From assembly GCF_963678635.1 (NCBI RefSeq), contig NC_087071.1, positions 11,981,088-12,045,087 on the forward strand: DNA of 64,000 bases, in the 5' to 3' direction. Below, in pieces: positions 43,290 to 54,960 of the stretch. The position numbers and the translations under genes were made by a program. This DNA comes from Symsagittifera roscoffensis. Taxonomy: Eukaryota > Xenacoelomorpha > Acoela > Convolutidae. Positions within the stretch are counted from its first letter, which is position 1. Each line of letters begins with the position of its first letter. The notes under the pieces were generated by a model. The model did no database searches and had not been told where the DNA came from. It saw nothing but the letters and a program-made list of their open reading frames with translations.

Positions 43290-44212
43290 AAAGGCAAAAA
43301 ATATGACTGATTTGGATCTGAGAGAGGAGGTAATTGATTGAGAAAAGCTGAAAACGAAATGATTTTTTACTTAGAGAGATGGTTACCTTCAACTCAAAAG
43401 TGTGGGTTAAACCAATCGGAAAAGATTTTCCTTATAATGGCGAATAACTCATCGAATCAGAATTCATTTTTTTTTCATGAAAATTATTATAAAAAAATGT
43501 ATGCAATCAGAAATGAAATTCCATTTAAAGCAATTTTTTCAATTTGTTGTTTCCAATCGCAAAAATTATTCATTTTATTTAAAGCTTTAAGTTGTCCTAT
43601 CCAATCAGACAAAATGTTCCTTTTTCAGGAATCAAACCTTCCAAATTAAAAAAATATATACACAAAAGAAACTGCAAAAACAAATGACCATAAAATGATT
43701 GCTGCTAAAAATAAGAAATATTGCCGATATAAGTAACAAAACGAAAAAAAAATAAAAAAACTAGTTTTTCTGCAAAATTTTTCACCAAGTCAATTGAATT
43801 TTTCTTATACAGTCAATGAAGAAGTGCTGAATTTTAAGTTGATTGTCGGGTTCTTTGATTTGATGTAATTTTGAGAGGATAGTTACGAAATGAGAAATGT
43901 TCTCTTTGAGAAGATAGTTGATAAATTTTTTGAAGCAAATTGCTGGGAATCTAATACCAAACCTGACCATGCAGGATTTTAGAATTAAATTTTTTTAAAG
44001 AAATGAGGGAACAAAGAGTTTGGCTGGGAAGCTGTGACAAATTTGGTTATCGGGTAGAAGATAAAAAGAGTCTTTGATATATTATCCTACGACTTTTTGA
44101 TCAACTTCAAGCTTTCTATGTCAGGTTCTAAACGAAACTTTGTCAGGTTTAATTCAGCCGTAGGTTTAAAGCTTTCATTCACAATATGTGGATCAAAAGG
44201 AAACACTTTTAT
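43290..44212. other. AT-rich stretch after the coiled-coil exon
   Basis: A possible small exon lies at 43261-43330 (open frame with SRVKAKNMTDLDLREE, then GAGGAG|GTAATT), but its phase does not fit exon 4. Otherwise there are only biased ORFs. Confidence 0.35.
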
Positions 44213-44381
44213 CATTACGAGGCCAAACTGTGCACTAGATAGGAGCACAATTTTGTGTCTGCATGTTCCTGGATTCCAGAGACAAGTCTTTAAACATTGA
44301 AATTTTTGTCGGATCAAAGGGAGCGTCCTTGTTGCGGAATCCGCTAACAATGCACAAAATGCTTAGTTTGGCCTCTTAATG
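44213..44381. mobile_element. MITE with CATTACGAGGCC ends, copy 2
   Basis: Second copy of the element at 26324. The left end CATTACGAGGCCAAACTGTG is perfect; the right end (TTAGTTTGGCCTCTTAATG) has mismatches. A dinucleotide AT flanks each side. The interior lacks about 19 bp relative to copy 1. Confidence 0.85.
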
Positions 44382-46013
44382 ATCGAGTAAGTTTCTCTGA
44401 AAGACATTTATTTAGTCGGAGAACTATATTTTGTACTATATAAACGTCCAAAAAATTATGAAAAAATAATAGTCAACATCCATTCCGTCAATAAAAAAAT
44501 AGGAGTTTTTCTTTCTTCTTGTAAAGTAACTCATGGAGAGTGTTTTTTAATAGAGTATTATCAATTAATGATAGAAATCAAAAATAAATTATTTATAATA
44601 TTGTTCATTTCCGATTGGATGTTTTCGAACAAGGATGGTTGATTTTCTTTAAGCAATAACAAAAATAAAAAATGCTTTCTGATGAAAAAAAAATCTTTTT
44701 AAGCTCAAATTTTTAAAATAATAATAAATCTACGCAAAAAAAATCTGTGACAATTAAATTTTTGGGACTTTTCCCAATTTGATGTGTACCAAGTACTAAA
44801 TTTTTGTTTTTATTACTTTTTAAAGTTCCATTTTTTAGTTTCGTTCGCTGAAGTTAATTTAGAGAGTGCAGTGTTGTGACTGTTGAAACATATACATTCG
44901 CTAAATTGCTGCTCGACACCGCAAAAGTTGCCAGGCAGGAATTATTTCTTGTCCTCATTGTAAAGATTGCACTCAAAATAAGCAAGAAAAGAATTATCAC
45001 AAAGTTAAGAAGCATGCTCTCTCAAGTTTTAAGCAATAAAACGTTTGCTCGTCTTGCGAAAACGATTTTCTGAGTTACTTTTCTCCAAAAAAAAATCCAA
45101 AAAAGAACATGGAGCGTAAAAACGGAAGTCACGTGATAGTATAGTGGACTTGAACAAGGTTGTGGAAGAAGAAAGATAAGATGATTAGAAACTCAGAGAG
45201 GATTTGGGAGCTTGTCAACCCTTCCTGGTTGGTATTGAGATGGAGAATGAATGAGCTTAAGTATTTAACTTTCAAATGTCAAATTAGATACCACAGTAAA
45301 AATATCAAAGAGTAACTTGAAGAAATCTTCAACAAGTTCAATTCAGCTGCAAAAATCAATAGTGCTGTTAGATTTGTTCTTCGTAATGCCCAAAAGGCAA
45401 AAAATCATTGATTTTACACACGTCAAAATAATTTTATGTATATTAATGTGTGTATGTGTTTGTGAATGTATACTTATATAAAAGTTTACATAAATAAATA
45501 TATATATATATTTATATATATATATATATATATATAATGTATAAATTTTAAAATTGAGTTGCCATGAAGCCAAAAAACATACTTTGATGGCTTCTTTTTA
45601 CCTTCTGCGTATTACATCATTGATTTTTACCATTTTGTTAAAATGTAGAAGCATAGTTAAAGAAAAGAAAAGGGGAATACATAGCACTGATAAATTTTTC
45701 TCAATGGACTTCTTCCGCTCCCTGAGATCTGTTACTAATTTTGGAGTTTACTTTTGATACAATCAGACAACAACCCAAACCGCAAGACGAGGTGGAAGCG
45801 TGGTCCGTGACTCATCATTTTAATCAATGACATCAATCATCGACATTCACCGAGTCGCCTAAAACAAACCAAACGCGTGCCGTCAAAACATTTGAACTAA
45901 AAAAACCTTAAGTTAAAAGTCCATACTCAATATCAGTCGGAATACGTACCAGTCAAGGGCTTCGATCCTGAATTATTCATAACGCAAACTGCAGACTCAG
46001 CAGTTAATCATCC
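44382..46013. other. AT-rich stretch before the MATH gene
   Basis: Contains a patch at 44830-45090 with a Cys/His-rich reading (CPHCKDC, then CSSCENDF in one frame, interrupted by a stop) that may be an old zinc-finger remnant. A (TA)n microsatellite lies at 45496-45536. No gene is called. Confidence 0.35.
45496..45536. repeat. (TA)n microsatellite
   Basis: About 20 TA units with one TT interruption. Confidence 0.95.
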
Positions 46014-47089
46014 ATGGAGGCCCTGTCTGAGATAGTCACGAAATATCGGAGTACAGCAATAGAGGCATTTGTTGAAAGATACCACAGACAGTACTTGGTG
46101 TCATTAAAGGCTCAAAAAACTAGAGATATACTATTTAATCCCACTAAAAAAAACATTCTTACGTCGACAAGTTTCTGGCACAGCTTGAGTCGTTGAGTAG
46201 ACCGAGTCCTACTAAAGTGTGTTCTGTTTTAGCCGAATTGCAGAATAATGCGTTCTTCAAACCGGTGGAGTGTGACAGTAGCGGAGCGGTGGGTGGGTTT
46301 TCGCTCGTTGAGTCCAAAAATAAACTGAGCAGTTCTTACCCATCGAGGTTTTTCCGAACAGGGAGTATCAATACAAACGAGTCGTGCTTTGCTGACAAGT
46401 GGAGAAAAAATTTTCCCGATGAAAGTGCGATACAGAAGTATGCAAGCAGAAATGAGTTAAATGAGCAAACCCGAGCAGCGTTTGATCACACCGCGGCTTC
46501 TCAGAAACGTGATACGCTGTCTGAAAGTCATTTAGATTGCGTTGGGTTATGGAATTCAAAGATGGTTGACAAAATATTAATTCAACAGGTTTTCACAAAC
46601 GAAAACTTAATAGTGGTCAAGCTTCCTAATTGGAGAAACTTGCTCGGAGTTTGCACGAACGAAACGAATGATAAGAGATTGAAATCGACCTCGCTCAAAC
46701 TGGAAACGAAAACCGTTGATTTAATTCCACCTGCTGGCAAAACCATAAAACTGGCTCTTCAAATCTACCCAAATGGAATTGGAAAAAGCTTGGGGGAATG
46801 TGTATCTGCATATGTCAAAATAATATCCAGCCCATCAAAGATGTACACATTAACTTTTTTCGTCAAAAGCAACGCCAAAAAATCGGAGAACATCTCGAAA
46901 TCAATTTCCGTTGACGGAAGTTTAAACTTGGAACAGCTGGTGGGAATTCAGGAGCTTTGTAATCACAAGGAGCTGGATGGGTTTCAAAAGGAAGACCATA
47001 ATCTACATGCTATCATAATCTACATGCTATTAAGCTTTTATAATGCTCACGTATGGTGTATTACTAACTACATACAACCATTCAACTGA
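46014..47089 (+). CDS. MATH-domain protein, two frames joined at A_AAA_AAC
   Basis: Frame one starts at ATG 46014 (MEALSEIVTKYRSTAIEAF) and would stop at 46196. Frame two, read from 46154 (HSYVDKFLAQLESLS), is open to 47089. The join falls in an eight-A run, where zero-frame codons read A_AAA_AAC. Either a -1 frameshift, a one-base sequencing or assembly error, or a mutation explains it. The C-terminal part is a MATH fold: LPNWRNLLG opens it, then LALQIYPNGIGK, ECVSAYVKII, and the final strands with GIQELCNHKELDGF. MATH domains bind receptors or substrates in TRAFs, SPOP and meprins. No RING or BTB is attached. A 17-bp duplication shifts the last codons. It appears intronless. Upstream of the ATG is an in-frame TAA. 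Confidence 0.7.
46148..46154 (+). promoter_or_regulatory. Candidate -1 ribosomal frameshift heptamer
   Basis: A AAA AAC lies in the correct zero-frame register for the X_XXY_YYZ rule. Ten bases on, 46165-46171 can pair with 46184-46192 in an imperfect seven-pair stem with a 12-base loop. This is a weak structure. Confidence 0.35.
46997..47030 (+). repeat. 17-bp exact tandem duplication in the MATH gene
   Basis: CATAATCTACATGCTAT occurs twice in a row. With one copy the frame would end ...HAIKLL-stop at what is now 47041; with two, the frame shifts and runs on to 47089. Confidence 0.95.
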
Positions 47090-47126
47090 ATATTATTCAT
47101 ACCAATTATATTAGTTTTATAATATA

Positions 47127-47132
47127 AATAAA
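47127..47132 (+). terminator. Candidate polyadenylation signal of the MATH gene
   Basis: AATAAA 38 bases after the stop, followed by A/T-rich DNA. Confidence 0.5.
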
Positions 47133-48599
47133 GTTTATATAAATATAATATTATCAATTACTATATAAATATGTATACCATATAAATAATTCATACCCTC
47201 AAGTTGAGCTAAATTTGCTCATTAAATATTTATTAAAGCGAAATTTTGATACACTAAAGAAGGAATATCAAATCGATGCTTCTCAAAATTTTGACTAGAC
47301 AATCGAAGGATCTGTCTTTGAACTGTTTGCGAAAGCAACAAAATCAATCTCCTATATGCAGACTGAAAGAATAGTGTGACTTAGCGCAATGACTAACTGC
47401 CCTGGAAAGTAATCGATTTTAATGTATTTTCATAGTCTGCCTCCATAAAACTAAAAATTAACCGATTATAATGGTGAAAATTCATTGTGAACCAATCAAA
47501 AAGAAATCAATTTATAATCGATTAAAAGGGATGAATAATCCTTTAAAAATCAAGCAAAAGAAAAGAATTCAATGTAATCGATTATAATCTATTATAATGG
47601 ACCAATAGTCGATTTTAAACCACCAACCAAAAAATCAAGTTTACCCATTATAATCAATAATAAAGGATAAGTGATCGATTATAATTCAAACGAAAAAGAA
47701 ACCAATTTAACCCATTATAATATTTTATAATGGGTTGAAACTCGATTATAAGCCAAACAGAAAACACATCAAATTGTTTTATTATGATCGTTTAAAAAAG
47801 ATATTAATTGCTCATAACCTTTTTTTCCCGGCGAGTAATAAAAGATTGGCAAACAACTTTCATTACGCTCAAAATTTTACCATTGCGTTTGCAAAACAGA
47901 CGTTGAATATTTAAAGGTGAAATTAATATTGCTTATAAAACTGTTATTTTGTTTTCTATTTTCTATCTTTACAATTTCTTCAATTGTTTTTTTACTTTTA
48001 TCGGAAAATGTTTATTTTTCGCTGCCCTAAAATATATCCCTAAAAGCATGACTAAAATTCTAAAATTTTCAGTAAAGCCTCAAAGTTTTCCATTGCACAC
48101 AGAGAGGTCCTAACTAGATTTTGTAGGAAGTATTTTTGGTTCTTGGCCGACAATCTGTCGAACGCACTAAGAGTAATCAAAAATCTGATGATACTCATTA
48201 AGTGATACTCGGGGTTTCCGTTTCATCGAATATGTTACAATTTTTCCTGCATTCAAAAAAGCCTTAAATTGATAGAATACAATAATAAAGGACATTGCGA
48301 GTGAAAGTAACCACTAAAATTCTCATGAGTTAAGGCCGAAAGAGAAAGTATGAAAAACATTCATGGTGTTGGTCGGGGATTTGACCGAGGCATCCGAACA
48401 TCTATTACGCAGCAAATTGTCCTCTAAATTTTTCCTCGGAGGTTGTTCTGATCGGTTTAGTGGTTCTTCGCGCTTTAGGGACACGCCATTTCCTTAAACG
48501 TAACTAAAGCATAACTGGGCAACAATGGGGCGATTCTCTGTCAGAAAAGATCAGGTGGATTTCCTGTTTGTGTTTTCTCGGAAAAAGTTATCCATCAAT

Positions 48600-49110
48600 G
48601 CGATTGTAACAATTCGTCTTTTCAGTTGAGCTTCATATGTTTGCAGGAAGGTTATGGGTTTTGCTTGGCCGTTTTTCTTCGTGCCCGGGCTGTTGACTCT
48701 CAGAAAACTGAAATCGCTTTTGTATTTGGTAACGCAAGAAGGCGCTACTGAATTTTTTGTTCATTCGGAAGCTGGATTTGCAGGCAGCCCTGCTCGGAAT
48801 CATTTTTTTAAACGCAATATAAATATAAAAGTCACACCCTGTTTTTTTTTACCACGGTGTTGCAATCGCTTCATTCCAACAAAAAACGCAAATTCTCTTC
48901 ATAAATCGTGTTTGGGGAAAAAGGGAACTCACCATTCAACCCAGTGGAAATTAGTACAGGCGGAATATTGGAGGAAGGCCCTGAAGCAAGTATTTCGGCC
49001 CGGGTTGTACACTTTCTACTATTCAAGGATTCTTGTTTCAAACCGAAACTGGATGCCGATACAAATATCCTTTCAAAGAAGTCTGTGGATGACAGTATAA
49101 ACAATTCGAC
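48600..49110 (+). pseudogene. BEL/Pao RNase H remnant, copy 1
   Basis: Shifted frames read VFLRARAVDSQKTEIAFVFG then NARR, like the YLR...V...KSRVAP region of BEL RNase H, but the catalytic residues are not visible. Relative to copy 2 it carries about 150 bp of extra sequence near 48745-48905. Confidence 0.55.
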
Positions 49111-49706
49111 TCATATTCTAACGAAAGTTTCGAAGCATACAAGACTCGTACGTATTTGAAAATTTATAGTCGATTTATGTCGAAACACGAACACTCCCAT
49201 GGGCTTACCACACAAAGTACCAATCCAAGGAAAACTAGCAGTTTTTAATTTAAACTGCTATTTTGACTCGATTCAAATCATTTTTGTTTCAGTTCAGTCT
49301 CCTTCAATCTAGTAAAAAGTGAAATTATCTTGCCGTTTTGTAAAATACTCAACTTTTTTTGGCCTTGGAGGCCTTATTGGTTTCACAGTAGAGATTCAAC
49401 GCTTAGCTGATTTAACGTTCAAACTAAGCATGCTATCATCTTGTAAGCACTTGTTGCTAAAACTGTTATTGAGGCATCTGCACTTCGCCTATCATAATCA
49501 AAAATAGTTTTTGCTCTTCATAGAGCAAGTCTGATTTGTAGGATTGGATCAGTCTGCGGGCAAAACTCCGGGCATTAGAATGTATCGTTTTGTTTGCAGA
49601 AATTGTAAGACAAGCGAATTACGTCCCATGAGGTCAAATATCAGGACAGCTTGGTTAACGTCAACGGCCCTTTATTATTATGGTTAGTTTTTGGCGGTTT
49701 TTTTAG

Positions 49707-50545
49707 ATGACTGTTTGCCGCAGAACTGAGAAATGCTGGGTTTTTCTGCTCAACTGCATGTCTACCCGTGCTGTGCATATCGAAATTATTCCATTCATGA
49801 ACACCGGTTCCTGCGTCTTCGGGGTTGAAAGATTTCATGCCCGTCATCTTATTACCTCAAGTGTTGGGTGCGTTCCTCAACAGGACCAATTCAAGATACA
49901 GAACGTCTGCTTTGTGTAAAAGACTGAAACCAGCTACCTTCTTGTTTTCGTGTGCGTTGATTCAAAAAATAAATAACTATGCTAGGTCCCCTCATCACAG
50001 TGAAATGGGCAGATGTTGGTGCGCTTTCACAATTTCATCATGTAGGTTAACGGTTGAGGTACCAGCAACCTTAGCAACGGCGGAGAAAACACTACATGTC
50101 CGTCTTATAACCTCTGTTGGTTCCGACAAGAATGAGTTCGATACGTTAGAAACCATTTTCTTTGAGATAATTACACGGTCATTTTTCCACTGATAATAGA
50201 TGAAAACTTCGACTACTGGAAGAGCTATGTGAGAGCACAGACATACGTAGATGCCGGTGTGCAGCGATAAATGAAAGAACAAGCGCTTGCCGATTTGAAC
50301 TGTAATTTACGAAGTGATGAATTCGTTTGTACTTTTGTGGCATTTACATTTTAGGTCGAATAACGTCATTGCGCCACGGCAAAGTTAACGTCGCTCGCTC
50401 GCTCCGCAGTCAACACGACTTATTGGGCCAGTCAGTTAGATCGCGTTCGGAACTATCACCGATTTTCAACTTTTCGCAAAATGACGAAGTTGATGCTCAT
50501 ATACTAGCGCAAAAATTGAAGAACGTAATTACACCAAAAAATTGA
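49707..50545 (+). pseudogene. BEL/Pao integrase remnant, copy 1
   Basis: CWVFLLNCMSTRAVHIEIIP is a classic BEL/Pao integrase motif (T-x-RAVH-x-E). Downstream, FDYWKSYVRAQTYVDAG (about 50196) and LGRITSLRHGKVNVARSLRS (50350) match the C-terminal part seen at 54470-54960. Stops and frameshifts abound. Confidence 0.8.
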
Positions 50546-52023
50546 ACAGCAAATGTAGAAAACTAAGACAAATTTGACATGAGGCTTGCGTATAGCCTTC
50601 CGGTGGGCTAGCTTGAAATCGATTCCCGCCTATGTTGTTTCAGTTCTGATCAAATAATTATTGTCCAAATTTGATTGAATAAAAAATTAACCGCTTCGCA
50701 CGAAGCCCCAATCGATTGTTTTGTTCGACTTAGCTATTTAGTTTAGTTTATAAAACGACCCCGGCCGACCTCGATTGACGGGTAGACAAGTTCAGCCAAA
50801 AGTTTAGAATTGTTTTGCCAAAAGTGTGAACGTGCTGACACTCTTAATGTTGGTTGATGTTAAAATTAGTCTGTTTAAAATTTTAGATGTAAAGTTTTGC
50901 CTTTCTGGACCAGTGAAAGGCCGGATCTACCAACAATTAGTCAATACAGCTATGATGATAATTTTTCGAATTACAATTATTTCTACCACTCATATTCGGG
51001 TCCGGCTGTTGTAGGTTAGATCGGTTTTCGGTAGTTCAAGAAAAACCGGTTCCAAAAGTATCAATTTGCTGAGATTTTATCGGGAAATTAACAGCAAAAT
51101 AAATCGATATATTTGAACGACATCTTTTAAATGAAGACAATTGTTGGTTTCAGAATATCTACAAAACATCATTTATTTGTTACATTAGTTATTCCTACGA
51201 TTACCATTATTGAATTCTCGATTGCTTCAAGAAACAAAAAACTTTATAACGAGTTCCATGAATAAAAATCGATTATATTGTCACTTTATAGTCAGTCTCT
51301 ATAAAATTACAAACAAATCGATTATAATACATCAAAAATGGAATATAATCCATTTTTTTATATCAAAATAATCCATTATAATCGATTATAATCCATTATA
51401 TTGGATTTATTTTCTTAAATTTTTTATGCCAAAATAATCCCTTATAATCAGTTATAATCATTTATAATGGATTTTTTCGAGAGGTTAGTCACGAAAATTA
51501 CAATTTTGTTCAAAGTTATCGCATTTACTGTTTATGTGTTGTTTCAGGAATTCAGTCAATTTTAGTTTCATCTTGATAGGTAAAAGTAAATGTCCACTAA
51601 TTGTCAACTATGCTGCCATCTTTTTCTCAGAAAAAGCACGTGTAGTTTGTTTCCAGAGCACTGCTGTTTTGAATTCAAGTCGATGAATGTTTCATACCAA
51701 TTCGCCTTGAATCTTAATGAACCCTAATACTTTTGATGCTAAACTTCTCTTCTGTACCTCTGAAACTATGATTGGACTAGAGAAGCTATAAAAAAGAAAC
51801 TCAAACAAACCAAGTTTACATTTTCTAAAAGACCACAGACACACTAGCTGTTTTATCCATGATCAATTTAGCAAACATAGGATACACAGAAACACCTTTT
51901 TGAGCCGCAATTTTTTTTTCACTGTCATTTTCTGGATTGCCTAGGATTTAAAGCTTCTTTCTATGGATTCAAAGCTTTTTTTTAAAGCTGAAAGTTTTTA
52001 AGCAAAAGCTGTTTTCTAAGTTT

Positions 52024-53542
52024 AATTAATCAGGTCGCAAGAACTATTTACACTACTAATTACAATTATTTATAGAAATAACTTAAAATAATGTACACAT
52101 TATAATGAGCCGTAACTCAATGCTTCATATAAACTAGTCAAAACTAAACTTGATACGGTAGCCGAAAAGGAAATTCGTTGCCTGATAGCTGAAAAAGTTT
52201 TGTTCTCGAATAGTCATTTTTTTGTCGTTCTCGGATAACCATTTGTGTGTCGACCAATTATTTTTTTGGTCGACTTATATTGACACATCCGAAAACATTA
52301 ACTGGACCGTAATTTGGCGAAATTTTCAAGTTCAATACAAGTTGGGGGATCTACTTAACAATATTCACCCTTTGACAATCTCCACCCTTTCACATAAACA
52401 GCTCCGGAAAAAGTACTGGATCTACCGACGAAACCGACGAGTTTTTGAATTCTTTTTCAAGGGTGGTTTTCTGAATTTAATCATGCTTGAATCACTGGCG
52501 TAAGAACTTAAGGCCGCTCAGTTTTTATTCGGTAAAGTAACAAAATAAAATTTGAAAATTAACGTTCGAAATTATCAACTTCAATTGCAACAGAGTGCTT
52601 AGGATTCTTTTATATTACACTTTGAGATAAAAGCACGTAATACAAAAAATGTTTTTTATTATTGGTTATATCATCACATCTAAATATAGGTAGCTGTAAC
52701 TTAGATTTATTCAAATTTTTCAAAATCATGTGAATCTCTATAGTGCTGCGTTTATAACGAATTAATTGCTCTCATCTAACTTCACATGCTTCATGAAAAT
52801 TGACGAACCTTGTTTTTCGTAAAATATTTTAATCCAAACAAAAAATAGACGAGTAAACGCAAAGTTGGCAATGTTTCTCTCTTTTGATGAGCAAACTGGG
52901 TAGTCATCTGTTGAATACTTGAACCAGCTTAGGTTTTTCAAACTACCTTTTATCGATTGCTACCAATGAAAACCGAAAGTATTTTAACATAGACAACTTT
53001 AGAAAAAAAAATTGTTTTTTAGATGGCAAACCACGGGCTTACGATACGAAAGAAAAAACCGTTTGCTCAACAAATCTAAAATTGTTTCCAAAACAGGCTG
53101 CCAAGTTTAGGAAACAAGTTTGTTTCAGTGGGTAAAATTTTCTGGATAAGGTTCAATTATAATATGACTCAGCAGTATTAATCGAAACTACACAAACTTC
53201 AATCATTTCGGACCTAATCTTCCCCTAGCGGGCTGCCTAGACTAGTCTTTTTTTTTGAGAATATTTGGTTAAGATTGGATTAGAACATGACTTATGAAAC
53301 ACTTCAGCTACATTTACCAAAATAACCCTGACTACAATCATTTCCAACTCAATTTTCACACCTCCTTGTAAAAAGATCCCTCAAATAGCTATCACCAACC
53401 TAACTTTCATAAAAAAATTTTTAGAATTGTGTTAATTATATGATGATACAAGTAAACTCAGCATGATAAAATGACACTTAATTCAACTAAACAAGATTGT
53501 TTCAGGTTATAATTTTTTATGGATGAGATGTTACCCTTTGTT
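52024..53542. other. Spacer between the repeat units, left part
   Basis: AT-rich. An ORF at 52222-52503 (with SHKQLRKKYWIYRRNRRVF) ends in a basic stretch but has no recognised family. No RNA gene. Confidence 0.4.
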
Positions 53543-53812
53543 CCCGGGTCGAGGTCCCCGACCTAAGAAAAGCGACTTCAATTTGACAATTCTAGACAAT
53601 TTTTCTTAAGTCGCGCCTTTTAGGTCTTTTCTTAAGTCAGGACGCTTAGGTGTTTTCTTAAGTCGTGCCGCTTAAATCTTTTCTTACGTCACGACGCTTA
53701 GGTCTTTTCTGAAGTCGCGCCGCTAAAGTCTTCTCCTTGCTCGCGCCGCTTAATTATTTTCTTAAACCGCGACTAAAAAAATCTTTTCTTAAGTCGCGGA
53801 CCTCGACCCGGG
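53543..53812. mobile_element. Inverted-repeat element with an internal minisatellite
   Basis: The ends CCCGGGTCGAGGTCCCCGAC and GTCGCGGACCTCGACCCGGG are inverted repeats of about 29 bp with two mismatches (including TAAGAAAAG inward). The interior is about seven units of 30-32 bp with TCTTTTCTTAAGTCGCGCCG then CTTAGG. It has no ORF. The same end occurs alone at 39807. Confidence 0.9.
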
Positions 53813-54245
53813 TTCTCACATAGTTTGAAATTTACTGCTTTAAGGGGGTTTAACCTGAAAGACTTATTTCTAAAAGTGATTAAAGCTGGTTAGAAAATTT
53901 TATGCAGAAAGTTTTGTTGAAACTTTTTCTCCATATGGAAACACCAAGATACAAGATGCCATTTGAAATGTTTATAGGCTAGATAAGAAATTGTCGCCAA
54001 AAACTTAATTTCGAATATAAATTTTTGCAAGAATTTCGAAGAAATTCTGGCTTTTAATCAGCTCAAAACACATAAAAAATTTCGTTAACCAGACTACATT
54101 AAACAGCTCCGATACTAATCGTGTGAGTGCGTTCAGACTTTGGTAAAACAAGGTTTTTGACAGACCAAAACCTGTCAATCAAGGTTGGCCAAAGCCGTTT
54201 TATGAACTAGTTTAAAGAGCTAAACAAAACATAAAAGATTTTTTG

Positions 54246-54300
54246 GGGGGTTCGAACCCGGTTACTGAGCATAAGTTTATGCCCCGTCAAGTTCGGCGCA
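54246..54300 (-). repeat. tRNA-like fragment, minus strand
   Basis: The minus-strand B box GGGTTCGAACCCCCC is a perfect consensus, preceded by TGCGCCGAACTTGACGGGGC. The 5' part (A box) is missing, so it is a fragment. Confidence 0.5.
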
Positions 54301-54330
54301 TTTTTGAGTCTTAGAAAGCAAATTACATAG

Positions 54331-54388
54331 GCGATATTCGAACCTACGCCAAACCCACCGGGACGCACTGTGTATGCGCTCGGCTACT
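54331..54388 (-). repeat. tRNA-like module, minus strand
   Basis: On the minus strand AGTAGCCGAGCGCATACA (A-box-like) is followed by GTAGGTTCGAATATCGCC (B box). The arm lengths are near those of a tRNA, but one B-box base pair side is lost. Confidence 0.5.
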
Positions 54389-54469
54389 GTCCTTTTATTA
54401 TATCAACTATAGTTCAAACTTGTATTATATGCATTTGTTTTAATTTACTTTTTGCTCAGCAACGTCCTC

Positions 54470-54960
54470 ATCCCCGAAAAGTCGATAACCGGAGCAAATT
54501 TATTGAGGGGTCTCACTAATAGTCCCGATAGGGTCATATTGGTCGCGGAGCGAGCGACGTTATCTTTGCCGTAGTGCAAAGCAGTTACTCGGCCCAAAGG
54601 GTAGTGCCCACTAGGGCTACTGGGATCGACAATCCAAACAAGATCATCACATCGTAATTCGTGGTTCGAATTGGCATGCTACTTTAAGAGCTTGTTCAAG
54701 GGAGAGACATTCTCTTTCAACCAACGCTGCCATTTAACATTTACGTAAGCTTGTGCTCTCACATAGCGCTTTCTGTGATCGAAGCTTCCATCAGGTGTTA
54801 GCGACGGACAACTATGAGAGTGCTCGCCCAAGAGAAAATGGTTATTCGTTGAGGCTTGCAATTCATTCAATTATTCAGTTGAAGGGGACCAACGTTGGAC
54901 GGGCATTTAATGATTGCTCCACTAAACAAAACGTGGTCGACAAAACCTGATCCGTTAACT
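54470..54960 (-). pseudogene. BEL/Pao integrase C-terminal fragment, minus strand
   Basis: On the minus strand 54870-54679 reads HFLLGEHSHSCPSLTPDG, RKRYVRAQAYVNVKWQRWLK, ENVSPLNKLLK-stop. A frameshift then leads to DDLVWIVDPSSPSGHYPLGR and later RPLNKFAPVIDFSG. This order (LTPxHFLxG, RWxxEYLP, DLVxxxD, WPxGRV, RPxxKL) is the C-terminal end of BEL/Pao integrases. It is better preserved than the parts in the two long copies. Confidence 0.85.

Larger units (their letters stand above)
47188..52023 (+). mobile_element. BEL/Pao-derived repeat unit, copy 1
   Basis: This 4.8-kb segment is repeated in the same orientation at 56022-61063. Both begin AATTCATACCCTCAAGTTGA and end around AAAGCTTT...TTCTAAG.TTAAT. 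Inside are decayed BEL/Pao RNase H and integrase pieces, flanked on both sides by clusters of TTATAATCGATTATAAT motifs (47412-47810 and 51268-51480). No gag, protease or RT was recognised and no LTR pair is clear, so it is a partial or heavily rearranged element. Confidence 0.8.
53813..54469. other. Spacer with two tRNA-like modules
   Basis: No gene. The tRNA-like modules at 54246-54300 and 54331-54388 are listed separately. Confidence 0.4.

Noticed and set aside
44830-45090. Zinc-finger exon (CPHCKDC ... CSSCENDF)
   Set aside because: The frame is broken by a stop between the Cys pairs, has no splice support, and matches no defined finger spacing.
45343-45573. Minus-strand ORF rich in Ile and Tyr
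   Set aside because: Translation of the (TA)n microsatellite.
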